Assembly: GCA_018644785.1 (NCBI GenBank)
Contig: JABGPV010000080.1
Location: 1-18,144, forward strand
Direction of reading: 5' to 3'
DNA length: 18,144 nt
Origin: Deltaproteobacteria bacterium
Lineage (GTDB): Bacteria > Desulfobacterota > DSM-4660 > Desulfatiglandales > Desulfatiglandaceae
Numbering within the stretch: the stretch's first letter is position 1; every line of letters begins with the position of its first letter. Below are positions 5,706-13,381 of the stretch, piece by piece. The notes under the pieces are model-generated. The model was not told the origin of the DNA and ran no database searches. It saw only the letters and a list, made by a program, of their open reading frames with translations. The position numbers and the translations under genes were made by a program.

Positions 5706-7847
5706 CTAATTCCTCTTTCCAGTCAAACGGATCATTTCACGAAACCCCCTCTGTGCGTCGGCTAATCGAGGGTTGATTTCTAACGCTTTTTTAAATAATC
5801 TCATGGCTGATTTGTAATCCCCTTGTCGTGCTGAGATAAAGCCCAGTTTCGAATAGGCTTGGGCGAACCCCGGGTTAATGCGAACCGCTTCAGAAAAACT
5901 CTTTTCCGCTTTCCTCATGTCTCCCTTCCCCTCAAAAAAAACCCCCATATTGTAATGGGGTTGGGCGTAATCAGGGTTTATTTCAATAGCCTTGGCCCAT
6001 TCCACCATGGCGTCTTCAATATGACCCTTCTGGGCCAGGGCGTTTCCCAAACCATTGCGAGCTTCCGCGTAGTGTGGCTTTATGCGCAATGCCTTTTTAA
6101 AGTAGCCAATGGCACCATTCAGATCCCCCGTTTGAGACGAGGCAACGCCCATGTTATTATTCGCCGCCGCAGAATAAGGTTTATCTTGCAGCGCTTTTGA
6201 AAGGCATTGGACGGCTTCTTCAAACTGACCCCGTCGCATGAGTGCGCTTCCAAGATTGATGTTTGCATCGGCAAAATCCGGTTTTATCTCAAGTGCCTTT
6301 GTATATTCCCGGATTGCGAGGTCGAGTTGCCCTATTTCGTTTAGTTCAGCGCCATAATTGGTACGGGCACGATGATTTTCAGGGTTCTTTCGGGCTGAAT
6401 CCTTCCATAAGGTGAGGGGGTCCTGCCAGATTTTGTTCCTTAGATAGGTTCCCACGCCAAGCGTCACAATAATCCCCGCCAAAAGGAGGTTTTCCCAAAC
6501 TCTTCTGTTTGAAAACAGTTGAAATACCGCATAGACCACAGATACGGCGAAACCAAAAACCGGAAGATAAAGCCTGTGTTCAAACATGGTGTCGCTGATG
6601 GGGAAAATGCTCGATTCAATGGAAAGTGTAATGAAAAACCAAAAAATACCGAAACTGACGGCTGGTCTTTTCCTGATGTTCCAAATGCCAATCCCAATAA
6701 CCCCTATGACGAAAACAAAAGCCAGGGGGGTAAGCCCATCAAAAAAGCCTGATTTCAAGGGATACATATGATCTACATTTTGCCCCCAAGGGAAAAACAG
6801 CAGTCGAATGTATTCAACAAGAACATTGAACTGAGTGCAAAAATAACTCCATCGATCAACCGTCCCGGTCTCTCTTGTCAGGATGGAAACATCCTCCAGG
6901 AGGTTTTCAAATTTCAACCCCCGCGTTGCGGAAAGAAAATAGAGGGCCAAGAACGCCAGAAGAGCGCCAAGGGGAACAATCCAGAACAACTTCTTTTTCC
7001 ATCCCTGCCAGGACCTGTCAAAAAGAAAATATTCCACCAGAAGAATGATACCGGGTAATGTGGCTGCATTTTCCTTGCTCAAAAATGCAAACACCCCCGA
7101 AAGGACGGCGGCGGCGAAGCAAAATAGAATTTTGAAAGAGAAAGCAGCAGCATTTCTTTTGCCTGCATCCGGTTTGATGGAATCGTTTCCCCGCGCTCTG
7201 CTTTCCCCCAATTCCCCCATCTTCAGCTGTAGATTTCTGGCACGAATGTATAAAAGCACCGAAGCCAGATAAAACATGGCCGACATGCACGTATATCGTT
7301 GGACAACGTAGGTGATACCCTGTGTTTGAATGGGATGTGCAACAAAAACCAGTGCCACCCACAGCGCCATTAATGGAATCTTTGATGATGAGAAATCCAT
7401 GACCCCAGACCTCTGGGCGGATGAGATTGGTTTACAAGTTTTCTTCTTCCGTTTACCACGAGATCGTGGAACAACGGAAGGCTTCTTTTGTTCTTCCTGA
7501 AAAAATGACAACCGACCAAGCACATTGAGTGCAAGGAAATAGGCAAGAACTCCGTTAGCCAAGTGAATTAGGATATTTACCAAATGGTACCCAACAGGGT
7601 TGAATTTGCCCAATTGGTAATTTAGAGCAAAAGAGAACTGAACAATTGGACGGTGAGATTTGAAACCTTTCAGAGACACATAGTTTTCTAAACCCTTGAT
7701 TTTTTTGTTATTTTCGATTTGAACTTTCCCATCAAAGACAAAGGGAACGCTATATGCGTTGCTGTAGATCACCAGGGTAACAGCTGCAATCAGTATCACT
7801 GAAGACCAAGGGCTTGCGAACATAATGGGCAGCGACTTGAATTTCAT
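5706..7847 (-). CDS. Multi-spanning membrane protein with C-terminal TPR array (TMTC-like)
   Basis: The 713-residue protein has an N-terminal membrane half of about ten hydrophobic segments (roughly residues 15-480) and a C-terminal TPR domain (about 488-713). The first loop after TM1 holds PFVFDGKVQIENN and SHRPIVQFSFALNYQLG, followed by NPVGYHLVNILIHL. These are hallmarks of the GT-C-like membrane proteins related to TMTC/DUF1736. The early Asp (FD) resembles the catalytic acid position of that fold. The TPR part has a strict 34-residue period over five consecutive units (starting at the PDFADAN, PYSAAAN, PHYAEAR, PDYAQPH and PGFAQAY segments), with a partial unit before and after. A very basic insertion (RSRGKRKKKT) near residue 128 splits two hydrophobic segments and suggests a cytoplasmic loop. 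A role in glycan or protein O-glycosylation is inference. No close experimental relative can be named from sequence alone. Confidence 0.85.
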   Translation of the reverse strand: MKFKSLPIMFASPWSSVILIAAVTLVIYSNAYSVPFVFDGKVQIENNKKIKGLENYVSLKGFKSHRPIVQFSFALNYQLGKFNPVGYHLVNILIHLANGVLAYFLALNVLGRLSFFQEEQKKPSVVPRSRGKRKKKTCKPISSAQRSGVMDFSSSKIPLMALWVALVFVAHPIQTQGITYVVQRYTCMSAMFYLASVLLYIRARNLQLKMGELGESRARGNDSIKPDAGKRNAAAFSFKILFCFAAAVLSGVFAFLSKENAATLPGIILLVEYFLFDRSWQGWKKKLFWIVPLGALLAFLALYFLSATRGLKFENLLEDVSILTRETGTVDRWSYFCTQFNVLVEYIRLLFFPWGQNVDHMYPLKSGFFDGLTPLAFVFVIGVIGIGIWNIRKRPAVSFGIFWFFITLSIESSIFPISDTMFEHRLYLPVFGFAVSVVYAVFQLFSNRRVWENLLLAGIIVTLGVGTYLRNKIWQDPLTLWKDSARKNPENHRARTNYGAELNEIGQLDLAIREYTKALEIKPDFADANINLGSALMRRGQFEEAVQCLSKALQDKPYSAAANNNMGVASSQTGDLNGAIGYFKKALRIKPHYAEARNGLGNALAQKGHIEDAMVEWAKAIEINPDYAQPHYNMGVFFEGKGDMRKAEKSFSEAVRINPGFAQAYSKLGFISARQGDYKSAMRLFKKALEINPRLADAQRGFREMIRLTGKRN

Positions 7848-7988
7848 GCCTTAATGCCTCGTCTCGACGAACCATCCACCGATACAATCGTACCATTTTA
7901 CCAAAAAAACCTAGCGGAATCCCTAATATCACAAAGGGAGATTTGTTTCAAAACAAAACCCCATGTTTCCTGCACCGAGGGTTTTCCA

Positions 7989-8981
7989 CTAAAATAGATC
8001 CGAATCTGCCATGGTATAGAAAAGGTTATTGTCTATCCAGTTTGTGTCTGGAGAGTGCTCAAAAGTCTTAATCGTTGAAATTATACCCAAGGGTTCAGCA
8101 TGCTCCTCGAATCCCGCGGCCATTGCGGCAGTCTTTAAAAAATGGCCTCCGGGAAGCCACGTTTCAATCTGCAAGACGCCTCGGGATCTGAGCATATGAG
8201 CAATATTGCCAAAAAAAACGGCAGTCTTTTTTTCGGATTTCGGGAAAAGCAGGTCCACAAGAGTCGCAGCATCTTTTTTAAGATGAAGAACCGCGTACCC
8301 TTCAATCTCTTGCGAAAACATACGTTTCAGACAGAAAATTTCATATTTCTTTTCAGGATGCCTGCAAAACCGCCAACGTAAGAATTCCGATTGTCTGACA
8401 ACGGCATATGGATAATCCACACTGCACTTTTCCCATAACCTGTCAAACTGCTCTCCAGGATTGTCAATTCTCTTGATGCTTAAAAGTGATGGCTTTTTTC
8501 TTGAGGCAAGTACGCCTGTTTCACCTTTTAAATAGGCGACCCGACTTTCCAGGGGAGCATAGCCCAATATCCTTTTCCCCAGTTCAAAATGAAATTTCCC
8601 CGGAAACCCATATAAGATCTCAGCGGAATCTTTCCCGCAGAAAATTTCAAAAAAGGCCTTTCCCGTTCTGGCAAAAAGTCCCTTTCCCCTGAAATCGGGA
8701 TGGGACATGATGTCCATTAGCTGAACAATGACAACCGCTTTCCCATCCCTTGATCCATTAAAGGGAATACCACCATAAAGCGCGAGGATCTCCTCTTTTT
8801 CAGATTCACACAAAAGAAGTGCCTGAGGGTAAGGATTATCAAAATATTTCCACCTCCAGAGCGCCGGGTTGATCTCCTGATCAAAAGTGAGTTTCCATAA
8901 TTTCATAACCTTTGCTTCATCATCTTCCCTAAATTTGCGGATATAGAATGTGCCTGAGTCTGTTTCAATCGGTATTTTCAT
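7989..8981 (-). CDS. GNAT-family N-acetyltransferase-like protein
   Basis: The 330-residue product carries one recognisable GNAT core in its N-terminal half. FYIRKFREDDEAKVMKLW opens the fold, and HPDFRGKGLFARTG (about residues 94-107) is the acetyl-CoA-binding motif with the RGKG pyrophosphate loop. The C-terminal half (YPYAVVRQSEFLRWRFCRHPEKKYEIF) resembles the second GNAT-like repeat of FemAB/Eis-type two-domain transferases, so this may be a double-GNAT protein. I chose the ATG at 8981, with GAGG 9 nt upstream; a TTG five codons earlier overlaps that GAGG and is unlikely. The substrate is unknown. The gene heads a same-strand series with the TPR membrane protein (141-bp gap), which could place it in cell-surface glycan modification, but that is speculation. 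Confidence 0.75.
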   Translation of the reverse strand: MKIPIETDSGTFYIRKFREDDEAKVMKLWKLTFDQEINPALWRWKYFDNPYPQALLLCESEKEEILALYGGIPFNGSRDGKAVVIVQLMDIMSHPDFRGKGLFARTGKAFFEIFCGKDSAEILYGFPGKFHFELGKRILGYAPLESRVAYLKGETGVLASRKKPSLLSIKRIDNPGEQFDRLWEKCSVDYPYAVVRQSEFLRWRFCRHPEKKYEIFCLKRMFSQEIEGYAVLHLKKDAATLVDLLFPKSEKKTAVFFGNIAHMLRSRGVLQIETWLPGGHFLKTAAMAAGFEEHAEPLGIISTIKTFEHSPDTNWIDNNLFYTMADSDLF

Positions 8982-9102
8982 TTTTATGGACCTCAAAAAT
9001 CAAAAGGAGGTTTTATCGAAATAGATGCGGCCCCATGATTTCATGCAGGGCTACATACACAATCCTTCAAATTGCCGGTTCATAATCTTTTCAGTCTTTT
9101 TG

Positions 9103-9145
9103 TTGACAGCATATTGATTTAAATGACACAATTCAAGCCATTGTG
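9103..9145 (+). promoter_or_regulatory. Possible promoter and dyad upstream of the GT2 gene
   Basis: A perfect TTGACA lies at 9103-9108, with a weak -10 candidate CACAAT at 9127-9132 (18-bp spacer). CACAAT is also the left arm of a dyad with ATTGTG at 9140-9145 around a 7-nt centre, so a repressor site over the -10 is possible. The intergenic stretch 8982-9265 holds nothing else convincing. Confidence 0.3.
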
Positions 9146-9265
9146 CGATTTTGTCAGTGTAGCCTAAACGACTCTGAATTTTTTTTTACCATGGACTTGA
9201 TATCATCGTCTTTCTGAACTGCCTTGGTATCATTTATCCATCTATGATTTACATACTTGGGAAAC

Positions 9266-9928
9266 ATGAAACTGCTCACACTGGTACCCGTATTCAATGA
9301 ATGGCCCCACCTGTTGCCTGTTTTGCAGAACCTGAGAATCCATTTCCCTGAGATTCTGGTGATTGACGATGGAAGTGACGACAAAAGCTACCTCAATCTC
9401 CTGAAAAAAGAAGGGTTTGAATATCTGGATCTGCCATTTAACCTGGGGCACTGGGGTGCCATCCAGGCAGGTTTTAGATATGCTCTGGCCAAAGAATTTG
9501 ACGGGGTTATCACATTTGACGGCGATGGGCAGCATCTGCCCGAAGGCGCGTTGCGGATCATTCCCGGCCTCCAAGAAGGCTACGATGTGGTCATCGGAAA
9601 GGACAATGACCGGGGCGGATGGTCCAGAAAATTCTGCAGGGGGATCCTGAACCGATTGTCCGGGCTTGATATCAGTGATTTTACTTCCGGCCTCAGAGGC
9701 TACAGCCGGGCGGCCATGGGTCAGTTAATCCATGGATCCTTCTTGAACCTCGATTACCAGGACCTGGGGGTTCTGTTCATGGCGAAGAAAAAGGGCCTTC
9801 GACTCACGGAAATACCGGTTAACATGGAAATCCGGAGGGGAGAGAAATCAAAGGTTTTCCCCAATTTTGCCAGCGTTATGCGATATCTTTTCATCACCTT
9901 GACCTTCATTATTGCGAGAAGGCTATGA
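9266..9928 (+). CDS. Family 2 glycosyltransferase, dolichol-phosphate mannosyltransferase-like
   Basis: The 220-residue GT-A enzyme opens with LLTLVPVFNEWPHLLPVL. It has the nucleotide-binding VIDDGSDD near 32-39 and the metal-binding DxD in FDGDGQH (84-90). TSGLRGYSR in the second half is typical of the DPM1-like branch, which transfers a sugar from a nucleotide donor to a polyprenyl phosphate. There are no transmembrane helices apart from a slightly hydrophobic C-terminus (YLFITLTFIIARRL), which may lie against the membrane. ATG 9266 is preferred; a TTG three codons earlier is possible and no strong ribosome binding site decides between them. Its stop overlaps the start of the DUF2304 gene (ATGA), so the two are translationally coupled. 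GT2 and DUF2304 genes often pair, which suggests a lipid-linked sugar step. Confidence 0.9.
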   Translation: MKLLTLVPVFNEWPHLLPVLQNLRIHFPEILVIDDGSDDKSYLNLLKKEGFEYLDLPFNLGHWGAIQAGFRYALAKEFDGVITFDGDGQHLPEGALRIIPGLQEGYDVVIGKDNDRGGWSRKFCRGILNRLSGLDISDFTSGLRGYSRAAMGQLIHGSFLNLDYQDLGVLFMAKKKGLRLTEIPVNMEIRRGEKSKVFPNFASVMRYLFITLTFIIARRL

Positions 9929-10392
9929 TTTCCTACAAAATTACCACCGGGATTTTAGGCGCCGCCATCTTTTTAATCATACTGCTTCTGGTTCGCAGGG
10001 GGAAACTGCAGGAAAAATACGCCCTGACCTGGTTTGCCATCGGCATGGTGGTGGTGGTACTGGGGATTTTTCCGGTGATCCTGGATAAAATCGCCAAATT
10101 TACCGGTGTTTCATACGCTCCGGCGCTGCTTTTTGTGATCGCGGTGGGCGTGCTGTTGATTCAAAACCTTTACCTTTTCATTTTTGCATCTCAAAACGAA
10201 GTACGGATAAAGGAACTTCTGCAGGAAGTGGCGGTACTGAACAAACTGGTGGCGGAATTGCGGGAAGAGGTGACGTTCGGTGCAGAATCAACCGGGGAAA
10301 AACGCTCCGGGAAACACGTCGGATTAAATGGAACAAATGACCCTGTCAGCGATGATCAAGAACCCGGTCTCCCTGCCAATATATCCTCATAA
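9925..10392 (+). CDS. DUF2304 membrane protein
   Basis: The 155-residue protein has three predicted membrane helices at about 6-23, 33-53 and 66-90. A predicted coiled-coil (about 90-115, SQNEVRIKELLQEVAVLNKLVAEL) and a hydrophilic, probably disordered tail follow. The order and spacing, including RRGKLQEKYALTWFAIG between helices 1 and 2, fit the DUF2304 family. Its members often lie beside DPM1-like glycosyltransferases and are thought to form membrane partners for them. The start overlaps the GT2 stop by 4 bases (ATGA). The last 37 bases overlap, tail to tail, the 3' end of the opposite-strand GT4 gene, so no terminator separates the two convergent transcripts. The exact biochemical role is unknown. 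Confidence 0.85.
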   Translation: MISYKITTGILGAAIFLIILLLVRRGKLQEKYALTWFAIGMVVVVLGIFPVILDKIAKFTGVSYAPALLFVIAVGVLLIQNLYLFIFASQNEVRIKELLQEVAVLNKLVAELREEVTFGAESTGEKRSGKHVGLNGTNDPVSDDQEPGLPANISS

Positions 10393-11525
10393 ATTTCCTT
10401 GATATCACTTGCCACAGATTGGATGCGGAATTTTTTTTTGAAATTCTCACGCCCTTTTCGGCCTAATTCGCAGCACAGACCAGGGTTGGCTGCCAGATTT
10501 TCCATTTTTCTTGTGAGCGCATCAACGTCGCCGGGGGGAATGAGCCACCCGCAATTACCCTCGTTGACCACCCAGCCGGGCCCGGAACCGGGAATATCGC
10601 TGACAATGATCGGCTTGCCATACCGCATGGCCTCCAACAGCACCACGCCAAACGCCTCAGTCCTTTCAAGGGAGGGCAGGCAGAACACATCGCACGTGGC
10701 AAAAAGGGCTTGAAGGGCCTCATTGGAAAGACCGCCCCTGAGCAACACTCGTCGCTTAAAGCCTTTCCGGCGAATCGCTCTCTGCAAATGAGCCCTGAGA
10801 TTCCCATCGCCCACAATCTGAACCGCCACCCCATGAGTTCGCCCTGCTGCCCGGATGAGGACATCAAATCCCTTGTAATAAGTGAGACGGCCTACGGCAA
10901 GCACCCTCAAACAACCTGGCTGCCAGCTTCTTTCCGCCTGCTGAAGTGCATCCGCTTCAGGCCACGGAAGGCGTTCAGGGTCCACGCCCAGCGGAACAAC
11001 GGCGCATTTTGAAGTCCATGGTTTCAAAGGGATGCTATGGCTCAGATAGGGTTTTGAGGCGACCAGGATCTTTCTCGCCCGCTTCAGCATGCGTTGTTCT
11101 AATGGTCGATAACAACGATATGCCGGCTGTAGACGCGGATCAATCGCGGAAGGCACCACGTCGGATTGCCACTGAATCACCCATGGAACAGAGCGGGCCT
11201 CTGAAACGGCCAGATTCCAGAACGCTGAAGGGTTGGGGAAATGCAAATGTAGGAGCTGCGGGCGAAAGGATCGAATAACTTTTTTCAGGACCAGCGGAAA
11301 AGAGAAGCTGATGGGCGCATACAGGACCTGACCCAGGGATGAGGCCCGAAAAATCGGGCCCCCTTCGGTCTCTTCCTTCAAAGATGACCTGCCGGGCAGG
11401 TGATGGTGAACCAGGCCGGCAGTGTCTAACCCTTCCTTTTTAAGCGCCTTTAAAAGGTCCCTTAAAAAAATTTCCATGCCGCCGGCATAAGGCGGATAGT
11501 ATTTTCCGATGTGAAGGACTCGCAC
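10356..11525 (-). CDS. Family 4 glycosyltransferase (GT-B fold)
   Basis: The 389-residue retaining glycosyltransferase has both Rossmann halves. The N-terminal HIGKYYPPYAGGMEIFLRDL contains the glycine-rich acceptor-side loop. The C-terminal half has VGRLTYYKGFD (211-221), VGDG (238-241), and the E-x7-E donor motif in ERTEAFGVVLLEAM (Glu290 and Glu298). Such enzymes transfer sugars from nucleotide donors to surface-polysaccharide acceptors in the cytoplasm. The start is a GTG at 11525; it is the codon that directly precedes RVLHIGKYYPP and there is only a weak GAG upstream. It begins 17 nt after the dnaA stop, so it is probably expressed with dnaA. The 3' end overlaps the convergent DUF2304 gene by 37 bp. 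The sugar specificity cannot be read from the sequence. Confidence 0.9.
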   Translation of the reverse strand: MRVLHIGKYYPPYAGGMEIFLRDLLKALKKEGLDTAGLVHHHLPGRSSLKEETEGGPIFRASSLGQVLYAPISFSFPLVLKKVIRSFRPQLLHLHFPNPSAFWNLAVSEARSVPWVIQWQSDVVPSAIDPRLQPAYRCYRPLEQRMLKRARKILVASKPYLSHSIPLKPWTSKCAVVPLGVDPERLPWPEADALQQAERSWQPGCLRVLAVGRLTYYKGFDVLIRAAGRTHGVAVQIVGDGNLRAHLQRAIRRKGFKRRVLLRGGLSNEALQALFATCDVFCLPSLERTEAFGVVLLEAMRYGKPIIVSDIPGSGPGWVVNEGNCGWLIPPGDVDALTRKMENLAANPGLCCELGRKGRENFKKKFRIQSVASDIKEIYEDILAGRPGS

Positions 11526-11542
11526 GTCTCAGAACCCGAAAA

Positions 11543-12892
11543 TTATTGCAGGCTTTTATCAAGGCGTTTGGAGAGCAATCCCACCTGATGTTTCATGCTG
11601 CGGTCCGTCTTCATCTTCTTCTCCACCAGTTCAGTGGCATACACCACGGTGGAATGGCTGCGGTTGATGGTTCTGCCAATGGACTCCAGTGTCTCATCAG
11701 AATATTTTCGACAAAGGTATGCATAGATGTTTCGGGGATAAGCGTACACTTTTTTTCGAGATCTGGAACTGAGCATCTCGATATCTACCTTGTAATACTC
11801 ACAGACCAGTGCCATTATTCTTTCGGTGGTAATGGAAATCTCTCCCGATACCAGTGCACTCACCACCTCCCGGGCCAGATCCATGTTGATTTTTTCCCCT
11901 ACCAGTTCAGCCCTTGCTTTGAGGCACTTCAGTGCGCTTTCCATCTGCCGAACGTCACGTTTGAGCCGGCCCGCCAGGAAATGAACCACATCCTTTGAAA
12001 GAGAAACGTTGTACGCCTTTGCTTTTTCTTCCAGTATCTTCACTCGGGTGTTATAGTCCGGTCCTCCGATGGTGGTTACCAGGCCGGAAGTCAACCGCGA
12101 AGAAAGCTCCCTGGACATCTGTGGGATATCCTTTGGTGGCATAGAACTGGTGAAGATGATTTTTTTGTGATCCTGGGCCAACGCATCCAGTGTGTAACCC
12201 AATTCCGCCTGTATTTTTTCTTTTCCACCCAGGAAATGGACTTCTTCCAGAAGAAGCACATCACATATTCGACGGTATCGGCTTTTAAATGCCTCAATAC
12301 GACGGTTCCTCAAAGAGGCGATCATTTCGTTTGTGAAGTCCTCTGCAGTCATATAAAACACGCGAGATCGCGGGTTTTCGGCCAGAATAGTATGCCCGAT
12401 GGCTTGAGAAAGGTGGGTCTTTCCCAAACCGGTATTGGAAAGCATCAAAAGCGAATGATAATCGGAAGGGTTTCCCAGGGCAATATTCTTTGATGCCGAA
12501 TAGGCAAATTCATTGGATTGCCCCACAATAAAACGATCAAAGGTAAACTGGCTGTTCAACAGAAGACTTCTGGGACGCCTTTTTCGGGGCATGCCTGGAA
12601 GGGTCAGTTGATCCGGGTGGGGTAAAAGGGTCGCGGGGGATGGCGTTGTTTTCCGGTGCTGCACTTTAAGCTGAACATCTACAGGTTTACCGGCGATGGT
12701 GTTAAACTTTTCCCTGATCAGGTCCAGGTAATTTTCCACAACCCAGTCTTTGGAAAATCGATTGGGGCAGCCCAAGACAACCGCGCCCTTTTCGGCCTGG
12801 AGATATGCGATGGGTTTTATCCAAAGAGAGAATGTATTGTCTGGAACCCGCGTTTTGATCTGATTTTTGATTTCGCCCCAAGCGGTTTTCAT
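11543..12892 (-). CDS. dnaA: DnaA-type replication initiator with divergent Walker motifs
   Basis: The 449-residue product has the DnaA domain order: domain I (about 1-80, with TFSLWIKPI), a short linker (80-110), an AAA+ domain (about 113-330) and the DNA-binding domain IV (about 350-449). Walker A reads SNTGLGKT (152-159), lacking the usual first glycine of GGxGLGKT. The Walker B acidic pair is EE (216-217, LLLEEVHF) where DD is usual. The domain IV signature GGRDHTTVxHA appears as NRSHSTVVYA (410-419), so the Asp is missing. The sensor II arginine (Arg315, VRQMESAL) and the arginine-finger segment (SSRLTSGL) are present. A GGAG six nt before ATG 12892 supports the start. No dnaN, recF, gyrB or rpmH adjoins, so this may be a second DnaA or the only one in a lineage with a stand-alone dnaA. 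Confidence 0.88.
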   Translation of the reverse strand: MKTAWGEIKNQIKTRVPDNTFSLWIKPIAYLQAEKGAVVLGCPNRFSKDWVVENYLDLIREKFNTIAGKPVDVQLKVQHRKTTPSPATLLPHPDQLTLPGMPRKRRPRSLLLNSQFTFDRFIVGQSNEFAYSASKNIALGNPSDYHSLLMLSNTGLGKTHLSQAIGHTILAENPRSRVFYMTAEDFTNEMIASLRNRRIEAFKSRYRRICDVLLLEEVHFLGGKEKIQAELGYTLDALAQDHKKIIFTSSMPPKDIPQMSRELSSRLTSGLVTTIGGPDYNTRVKILEEKAKAYNVSLSKDVVHFLAGRLKRDVRQMESALKCLKARAELVGEKINMDLAREVVSALVSGEISITTERIMALVCEYYKVDIEMLSSRSRKKVYAYPRNIYAYLCRKYSDETLESIGRTINRSHSTVVYATELVEKKMKTDRSMKHQVGLLSKRLDKSLQ

Positions 12893-13381
12893 GGTTTACT
12901 CCAAGTGAAATGAAAAAAGATAAAATGAAAAAGATGAAGTGAAACGTCACGGCGAAAATGAATGCTGAAATATCTACAGCAAAAGTGATGGGGCTGTCAA
13001 AGAGGCTTTGGCGTGATCAATATTTAAGGGTACGGTGCTTTTCGACATCGTCTAACCTATTCCGTTTACAGCAAAATTCAGGGACTTGTTTCTAAGGTGC
13101 TGAGAAAGCGATGCATTTTAAATTTGTAAAATAAATGTAATATCAATTATTTATAAAATACGCACTATTTGTTAAAAAAAATTTCCACAAGTATTTCCTC
13201 CTGTTTAATCTCTTTTTCTTTATTTTTTTATAAATTTCATTTTTTTTTATTTGCTTTTTTCGAAAAGTCGCGTTTGCCCAATCTCCATCAGCCTTTTGGC
13301 ATTTCCTCCGGGAAAAAGGAAACAGAGAAATAAAATTTATGGCTGATTCTCACACCCATTGCCGACCCGGATATTGCGATT
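12893..13381. other. 489-bp AT-rich intergenic region between dnaA and the radical SAM gene
   Basis: This stretch has no credible gene. The 13110-13262 part is very AT-rich, with TTTATAAA at 13150-13157 and again at 13227-13234, and long T runs. One weak DnaA-box-like ATTTCCACA lies at 13181-13189. A cluster of DnaA boxes, which a normal oriC needs, is not present. On the minus strand a perfect -35 hexamer TTGACA (12995-13000) with a poor -10 may drive dnaA. A short TTTCC/GGAAA hairpin with loop TCCG lies near 13304-13317, without a T-run. Confidence 0.5.

Noticed and set aside
9024..9116. Thirty-codon plus-strand ORF after AAAGGAGG at 9003-9010.
   Set aside because: The spacing to ATG is about 13 nt, the peptide has no recognisable features, and no downstream coupling or terminator supports it.
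12893..13381. Annotation of this region as oriC.
   Set aside because: Only one weak DnaA-box-like sequence was seen; a box cluster, dnaN, gyrB and rpmH neighbours are absent.
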